Positions 58,530 through 64,000 of a stretch of DNA of 64,000 nt are shown here, one piece after another; positions within the stretch are counted from its first letter, which is position 1; every line of letters begins with the position of its first letter. The notes under the pieces are model-generated. The model was not told the origin of the DNA and searched no databases. It worked only from the letters and a program-made list of their open reading frames with translations. Origin of the DNA: Undaria pinnatifida (lineage: Eukaryota; Sar; Phaeophyceae; Laminariales; Alariaceae). The stretch covers positions 15,105,257 to 15,169,256 of the forward strand of contig JABAKD010000021.1 of assembly GCA_012845835.1 (NCBI GenBank). The letters are read 5' to 3'. A program made the translations under genes and the position numbers.

Positions 58530-61500
58530 TCCTCCCTCCCCTTACCCCCCCGCTCCCTCTCGCCCTTGCCTTGACATGCTAGAGGAGAGTCGACCCTGCC
58601 CCCTCCTCTTCCCCGCCCTTCCCTCCTTCCCTCCCATCTCCTCTCCCCCTTACTTTGACGGGTTTAAGGAGAGTAGCCGTCAAAACCGCTTCCCTTCCCT
58701 CTTCTCTCCACAACTCCCTCCCCCCCGCTCCTCCTTCCCACTTTTCCACGACTCCCTCCCCCCTCCCTCTCTCCCGACAACTTCCCTGCCCTCCTTACCT
58801 TCACAGGTTTGAGTAGAGTGGCGGCCATAACTGCGGGTACCCTCTGTACCATGAGCTTCCCCTTGCCCACCGGCAAACCAGACAGTCCCGTGAGCGCGAG
58901 CTGCCCGTTCTCCATGTCCGAGTACTCGAACACAGCGGTACCCTTTGACTTACCTGCCGAGTCCTGAGATAAGGAAGGCGGTGGGGGTGGGGTCAGGTTT
59001 AGGGGTCTTGATGTTGGCGGTTGGGGTTAGGGTCAAAGTTGGTAGGAGACGGGTCAGTCAACGAAAAAAGTCCAGCGGTCAAGGGTGTCACACCGATCGT
59101 TCCACACGATGCGTCAGTCAAGCTGAACTATTGGAAAATGGCCGTCGGTCAGGGGCTAAAAGTGCCGTCCCCTGTCGTCTTTGGTTGGGGTTGGGGTGGA
59201 GATGGGGTAAAGGTTGGAGGCGGTGGTGGCCCCAGCTACGGTGAGGGGGGGGGGCAATTTTCACTACAATTTAGTTCAACCGTGCGAATGGCCCAGCACT
59301 TCACTCAAGGACGCGACCGTAACAAAATACTGTGCCTATCGCTACACGACAAAAAAAAAAACGCCTGCGACTCGCCGGCCAGACACGTAAGACAGACACG
59401 AAAACACGTAGACAGAACGTCAGATACATAGGTAGACAGTAGCAGACAAGGCAGGTCGTCAACCCGCCAGCCACCCATTCCACACACACCATACAAGTAC
59501 CAGCACATACAGACAGACAGGTAGGCAGGAAGACAGACACGCACGCGCACACATCACACGCACACGTGCAGAAACGCACACACAAGCAGAGACGCACACA
59601 CAATCGCGCGCGCACGCCCCCCCCCCCAAACAAGCCCTGCGGTGACCCAAACTGGTGATTGCTCGTTCCCTAGGGGAGTGTGACGCGCCTAAGCTTGACG
59701 CGTCTAAGCTCCGCCAAGGGGCAGAGCAGCTCCTCCACGTGATCGGCCGCGAGGGATACAGCACACGCAAATAGCACGCAACCCCCCCCCCCTCCGCCCC
59801 CGATGCACAAACCCCGTTATGAGCTAACGTAGTCGTTCAAATATCACCTTGAGGAAGTTGTAGCGCGTACACACAAAACACGCACGCGAACATAGACACA
59901 CGTCGAGTGAAGGTTACCTTGAGGAGGTTGAAGCGCTTGAGCTCCCCGAACGGGCTGAGCAGCTCCCTCACGTGATCGTCCGTCAGAGACTCGGGCAGGT
60001 TCATCACCATCAGGACACCGCTCTCTTCCCTTTTCGGGAGAAGCGCCGCAGCCTTAAGGGACACATGGCATCCACACCAAGGGCGGGGGCGGGGGCGAGG
60101 GCGGGGGGGGGGGGGGGGTACTCAAATTGTTGCTTGCCTCGGTCATTTCACCACGCATCCCGTTCAAGACGTAGAACCGTTCCTACTCCTAATTGAGACA
60201 CCACCAACATTACGACGCTCGCACGTTCCTTCCATATACTACACCAAAAGTATACATTGCGTATCTTATCTCCTCTTTGGCCGTCGGTGGCCACCATCTA
60301 CCGAGGGCGGGGGCGTGGGGGGAGGGGGGGGGGGGGGGGGGGCAGAGTCAAAACAGAGCTTATCTAATGCAAATAATAGTACTGCAGCCACTAATATAAG
60401 TTGTTATTGTTGATAAGGAGTTCCTATAGAGGAAAACGCTGGAACGTGGTGCGATGGTACGAGTTCGAGCACCCCCACAACCACCACAACCACCACAACC
60501 ACCACCGACGCGTGCTGCGATATTATAAAGGCATTAATATATAGCATTTATTGGTCACAATGTTTTCTGAATGGCGGGGGTAACCGACTTTAGTCGGCAA
60601 GTCGGCCGGCGAAGCCAGCTGATGGCCAGCGGGCTTGCCGACTTCATCCTTTTAGAGCCCCAACTCCCTCTATACACTAATTTCAAGTAATTTTCCCCAA
60701 AAACGGGTTTCCAGTTGAACAGGCGTTTAAGTCAGGCGAGCGAAGCGAGCCAAGGTAGCCAGCCCCCCGGGGCCACCTAACAAGGAACAAAATGCATCCC
60801 GAAGGAAACAAGTATGGAAACCAAATAAGTCGGACAGTCGGAACCTTTGGGAAACGACAATCAATATTATTCTAACTAGTAACTACTTGGCGATTTAACA
60901 ACCCCTTTAGAGCCCCTCAATCCCTCCCTATACTATCTTCAAGTGAATTTGTCCCCAAAAAGGGTTTCCAGTAGAAGGCGTTAATTAAGTCGTGCCGACT
61001 CATAGCCCTTAACTTTTTGGCCAATTTACTTTCTAAAGGGAAGGACCCGTTGACCCAAAATGGCCCGAACGTAATCCCTGTTTTGCAAAACGATAGTTTT
61101 CAAATGCGCTGCCGGAATCGTAACGGGGACCGCCGATAGGGACTGCTGACGTTATCGCTACAGCGGGAACCGAAGGACACGCCAGCTATAGCGCTGGATT
61201 GCGAAAGCAATTGAGTTAAATCGACACACGACGTGTATGAAAATACGTGCTAAGTGTGGTGAGCTTAAGCTTTATTTCCCCCAATCCGCCGGAGGATAAA
61301 AAATAAAAATAAGATAGTTTTCATCACCAAGGCCGCGCATTTGTTCAGCACAAGAACACGTTCAGTTACTAACAGAGCTCTTCAGGTGCGAGGGCCCCAA
61401 GAAAACAACGGCGCTCCTCTATCGCAGAATGTTGGCACCACCCCGCCCCCTGTCACCAACATACCCCCAACGTGCACCACCAACCCCCCTCGCTCCCCCT

Positions 61501-63716
61501 GCCCCCAACAACAACTCACCGATGCTCCAGCCGCTGCAACAACAGCAGCAGCAGCAGCCCCAGGGGCCGAACTGGTCGCTCCAGCCCCAGTACCTGCCCC
61601 AGGTGCCGCCGCCGCCGCAACAGCAGCATTCACCGCCGCCGTAGCAGGATCCGTCGTCGCCGCCCCCACCGCGCCCGGCAGCACAACGCCCGTTAGGGCT
61701 TGGAAACCCGCAGCGGCAACCGTTTGTTCTGCTGTAGTGGCGGCTGCTTTAGCGGCTGCTTCTGCTGAGGGGCCTCCGACGGCGATAGCAGTAGCATAGG
61801 CAGAGGCGCCGGCTAGGGTTGCCGCCGGGAAAGACTGAGGGGTGATGACGGGGAACGTCTGCGGGTTTGGGGTGAGGGGTTTGCATTGGGTTGGAGGGGG
61901 TGGGGGGAGACGAAGGGCAGGGAGGGCAGGAAGGGGACGGTAAGAACAAGGTCAGGACGAGGAAGCACTTTCGAGAGCATCGACAACGTATTGAAGCAAC
62001 ACAACGAAAGCAGCAGCAGCAGCAATGATAGTGACAACGGCACGTACGAAGCATAGTAGTAGCAGCATACCAGGTACGTGTCAACAGAAACAACAATAGC
62101 AGCAGCATCAAGAACATCAACAGCAGCAGCAGCAATCTCACCGCAGCGTGTGCTTTCGGGCGGCCAAACTTGAGGTGCCCGGCGCCGCACTGAATTCCCG
62201 ACAGCCTCCCAAGGGCAGCATTGGTCTCCTGGCAATACAAGAGAGAGGGAAACGGAGGAAGAAAACGAAAACATACACAAAAGTTTTAAAATGAAGTAAT
62301 CTGTTTCGCGGTCAAAATTCTCTCTACACAAACACATTTTTCTTCTTCTCAATCCTCCGGCAGTTGTGGGAAGAACAAGGCTTAAAGCTCACCACACTTC
62401 CCGGTATTTTCATAAGTGTCATGTGTCAATTAACGCAATCGCCCCCGCAAACCAGCCTTGGCTGGTGTGTATCCAAACAAGAAAGATCATCGTAACTTGG
62501 GCCATATCGAAAGGGGCCTCTATTCTTAGCCGCAGTGTGGTGTACAAACTCGCATTCGCTGGCGATTAGCAGGGCATTTCACGGGTCGAATCACTTCTCG
62601 CGGGCCGCGTCGGATCATGGTGACCCCACCCGACCCGAGAGATTCGAAAACCTCCTCACTCGACCCGACCCGATCCGACCCGACCGGACCGGACCTGACC
62701 GGACCCGACCCGACCCGACCCGACCCGACCCGACCCGACCCGACCCGACCCGACCCGACCCGACCCGACCCGACCCGACCCGACCCGACCCGACCCGACC
62801 CGACCCGCAACCCGTGAGGTTTCGAAAGCTTCCTCCCCCGACCCGCCAGGTTTTGTTTTTTTCCTGGCCCGACCTGCGGGCTGAGTCATGACTCGTGAAA
62901 CGCCATGGTAAAAAAATCCTTCATCATCGGGTGTTTGCGAACTACAGCGCCAACTTTGGCTCGAAAGGGGTTCGGTAGGAAAACGTATAAAAATACTACA
63001 GAAACCGTCCAACGTCACACGAATCCGAGGCCAACCAAACCCATGAAAATTATCCTCGGAGTAATATATACATATGAATTACATTTTCCTAACATATGTT
63101 TTAATGGTCTTGACCTATTTTTTCGTTCGTTTGTTTCGCCTTGGGCTATGACATTCGTCGGTTTCAACGCCATTTCTACATATTTTCCTTCCAACCCAAC
63201 AGGGTTTGGAAATCGCAAACACCCGAATAGTAAGAAGTGTACCAGATATCCGATTATCTGTAGTACCCCTGCGATGTGGAGCTCAATAAAGGCACAACAC
63301 CAACAACAGTACAGCAGTATACCCTTTTCAAAAACAGCAGCAGAGCGCAGTAGCTTAGTCTACAACCCAATAGCCTCGTCTGCATCAGTAGAACCAATTT
63401 GACTATTTCGGTAGAACGAATTACCATATTTATTACGGGGGAACATGGTAATCAGGACCTAAAATGGTCCTCCGTAAGAGTGGAATACATCAACAAATCC
63501 TACTGGTATACAGTAGAACCTATTGGATACAACAGCAGAGCCTATTGAATACAACAGCAGAACCTCCCACATAAAAACATCATTGAACAGTACCTCTTCC
63601 GTGCGGAGCTCAATAAAGGCAAAATTAGTGCCCTCCGGACCCATGGCAATCCTGATGATGGGACTGCCAGGGCTCGTCGTCAGCTGAAGGTGTTGCATTG
63701 CGGCATTCATGAAGTC
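53947..63716 (-). CDS. U2AF2: U2AF large subunit (U2AF65-like), partial, 10 exons
   Basis: Exons: 63716-63594, 62228-62142, 61858-61520, 60052-59918, 58963-58799, 57290-57207, 56138-56062, 55628-55457, 54785-54705 and 54186-53947 (stop TGA). All junctions are phase-consistent, giving about 500 residues. RRM1 lacks its start (DFMNAAMQHLQLTTSPGSP, NFAFIELRTEE, GHLKFGRPK). RRM2 reads LMVMNLPESLTDDHVREL to GKGKLMVQR. RRM3 (UHM) reads VIRLSNMVG, TDVTEECGQYGKI, SVEIPRPEEGKDVPGMGEIF. The tail is Gly/Met/Asp-rich. U2AF65 binds the polypyrimidine tract at 3' splice sites, contacts SF1 and the U2 snRNP, and pairs with U2AF35. The RS/ULM N-terminus lies beyond the right edge. The RRM1-RRM2 linker (113-residue Ala-rich exon) is far longer than the ~30 residues in animals. 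Confidence 0.92.
54470..54630 (+). repeat. CAA/CAG/CTG trinucleotide tract in U2AF intron
   Basis: AACAACAGCAACAAC-type repeats at 54480-54545, then CTGCTGATGCTCCTG-type sequence, then ACCAGCACCAGC. It lies in the intron between the last two U2AF exons. Confidence 0.7.
55060..55370 (+). repeat. Dispersed AGAGCCCC repeat, copies 1-2
   Basis: Two units with TAGAGCCCC, CCCTATACC, CAAGTAAAATTGTC and GTAAAGGCGTT. Two more are at 60640-60735 and 60895-60990. All four are in U2AF introns. The first is joined to a CCTAGGCCATGG-type body. Confidence 0.65.
55765..55842 (-). repeat. Decoy copy of the RRM3 exon acceptor and 5' half
   Basis: 78 bp upstream of the true exon (55628-55457) reproduce its acceptor and start: TTGTGCTTTAG then frame SVGVPGSEEGKYLPGVGEVF, against true SVEIPRPEEGKDVPGMGEIF. 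It is diverged but open for these codons. Using it would give a hybrid RRM3. Confidence 0.8.
56705..56746 (+). repeat. (CAG)n trinucleotide repeat
   Basis: About 14 uninterrupted CAG units within a longer A/C-rich region (56150-56800) of U2AF intron. On the transcribed strand it is CTG. Confidence 0.9.
57355..57557 (-). repeat. Array of three decoy acceptor/exon-start copies (RRM3)
   Basis: Upstream of the true exon start (57290, GTAG|GTGAAGGCTCCG) similar sequences begin at 57388 (ATATAG|GTGAAGACC), 57468 (TTATAG|TGAAGGCT) and 57557 (GCAG|CCAAATCGATGG). Each contains ATGGACGAT-type sequence matching the exon. Spacing is about 80-98 bp. The second lacks one base. The third is the weakest match. 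Confidence 0.75.
58181..58689 (-). repeat. Array of six decoy exon-end/5' splice-site copies (RRM2)
   Basis: The true exon ends 58834-58799 with AVMAATLLKPVK then GTAAGG. Copies occupy 58689-58654 (GTAAGG), 58592-58570 (GCAAGG), 58495-58460 (GTATGG), 58406-58371 (GCAAGG), 58314-58286 (GTAACG) and 58216-58181 (GTAAGG). Most copies still translate in part, for example AVMAATLLNTVK and AAIPATLLQPAK. Spacers are C/T-rich on the plus strand. Every copy retains a GT or GC donor dinucleotide. Confidence 0.85.
58495..58527 (+). repeat. Poly-C tract of 33 bases inside the decoy array
   Basis: An uninterrupted C run (G in the U2AF pre-mRNA) between decoy copies 2 and 3. Confidence 0.9.
59440..59630 (+). 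repeat. (CA)/(CAGA)-rich low-complexity tract
   Basis: ACACACA, GACAGACAG and CGCACACA-type repeats in the intron after the first RRM2 exon. Minus-strand frames here (CVCV-type) are low-complexity artefacts. Confidence 0.75.
59686..59867 (-). repeat. Two decoy copies of the first RRM2 exon end
   Basis: The true exon ends at 59918 with RFNLLK then GTAACC. A short copy at 59867-59848 reads RYNFLK then GTGATA. A longer copy at 59749-59686 reads ADHVEELLCPLAELRRVKLR, against true DDHVRELLSPFGELKRFNLL, followed by GTCACA. Same logic as the array at 58181-58689. Confidence 0.8.
60060..61360. other. U2AF intron between linker and RRM2 exons
   Basis: Contains G runs at 60100 and 60330, two copies of the AGAGCCCC repeat, and a GC-rich palindromic patch at 60590-60650 (GTCGGCAAGTCGGCC and GGCTTGCCGACTTC). 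No exon detected. Confidence 0.5.
62640..62812. repeat. (CCCGA)n pentamer array
   Basis: About 170 bp of CCCGA units with single-base variants at the left edge (CCGGACCGGACC), in a U2AF intron. Both strands show artefactual open frames (DPTRP / GRVGS). Confidence 0.9.
63433..63477. mobile_element. MITE, TTACGGGGGACC family, copy 3 (deleted)
   Basis: 45 bp: TTACGGGGGAACATGGTAAT followed closely by the complementary end TGGTCCTCCGTAA. An internally deleted member of the family at 243 and 12545. It lies 117 bp beyond the exon ending at 63594. Confidence 0.7.
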
Positions 63717-63787
63717 CTGGAAACAAACACAGTAAGGGGCAAGGGGTTGAGACATGAGTGCAATCTGTTGTAATCGCCCACACAGAT

Positions 63788-63819
63788 CGCAGGTGTTGCA
63801 TGGCAGCGTTCGTAAAATC
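63788..63819 (-). repeat. Decoy copy of the RRM1 exon acceptor and start
   Basis: The true exon begins at 63716 with TTTCCAG|GACTTCATGAATGCC. About 100 bp upstream, TTTTCCAG|GATTTTACGAACGCTGCC encodes DFTNAAMQHLR. Flanking intron sequence (CTGTGTGGRGCGATTAYAAC near 63775 and 63910) is duplicated too, so a tandem duplication of about 100-150 bp is the likely origin. Confidence 0.8.
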
Positions 63820-64000
63820 CTGGAAAAAATCGCCCATGCGATCAAGGGGGGATATGCGGGTGGGTGGTGGTGTGTGTGTAGGGGGGGATGTGTTCCGTTA
63901 TAATCGCTCCACACAGAGGAGTCAAATACAGCAGGTGCAAATACGACATCCACCTCCCGAACCACCCTACTCCGCCACCCCCTCCATGAAACAAAGAGTA

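Noticed and set aside
62526-63018. GRVGSGRVGS / DPTRPDPTRP frames on both strands
   Set aside because: Translation of the CCCGA array.
1-64000. Search for CRISPR arrays, operons, riboswitches, bacterial promoters and rRNA genes
   Set aside because: The window is eukaryotic. No regularly spaced identical repeats with unique spacers, and no rRNA-like sequence, were seen.

Overview
The window is nuclear DNA of a eukaryote with GC-rich coding exons, many GT-AG (some GC-AG) introns of several hundred bases to a few kb, and intergenic and intronic space packed with microsatellites, poly-G tracts, MITE-like elements and decayed transposons. This fits a stramenopile, most likely a brown alga (Phaeophyceae). 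The lineage is inferred from gene architecture and from a possible heterokont plastid-targeting motif, not from a database match. Exons were assigned by reading splice junctions, codon phase and protein-family motifs by eye.

Layout. (1) 1160-7794, minus: a DEAD-box RNA helicase, cut by the left edge, with seven visible exons. It has a very long Gly/Arg-rich N-terminus, acidic linkers, the Q motif and motif I. (2) 8409-8864, minus: two phase-compatible exons of an unrecognised gene. (3) 9 kb-16.7 kb: repeats, MITEs, poly-G runs and one membrane-protein-like reading frame broken by a MITE. (4) 16767-22372, minus: three phase-compatible exons of a large protein of unknown family. (5) 24391-29045, minus: exons resembling CEP104, a ciliary-tip protein; their phases would let them continue into the exons of (4). 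(6) 29 kb-35.5 kb: repeats and a degenerate satellite. (7) 35567-48427, plus: HOP2 (meiotic homologous-pairing protein) with nine exons. Its first intron holds two abutting PIF/Harbinger-like elements, tandem repeats and a dead Ty1/copia pol in the opposite orientation. (8) 48.4-53.9 kb: convergent intergenic space with a fold-back repeat carrying tRNA-like sequence. (9) 53947-63716, minus: the large subunit of splicing factor U2AF (RRM1 part, RRM2, RRM3), cut by the right edge.

The most striking observation is a recurring architecture in which exon edges and their splice sites are tandemly copied into the adjoining intron. In the U2AF gene one exon's 3' end plus its 5' splice site is repeated six more times, and the next exon's 3' splice site plus 5' end up to three more times, inside the same intron. 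Other U2AF exons, the helicase and the gene at 16.8-22.4 kb show single or double copies of the same kind. These look like arrays of decoy or alternative splice sites, or a snapshot of tandem duplication acting on splice junctions. Their presence in a splicing-factor gene raises the possibility of splicing-based autoregulation.

The genes do not form one pathway. They are RNA helicase, unknown/ciliary-like, meiotic recombination and pre-mRNA splicing genes, as is usual for a eukaryotic chromosome.
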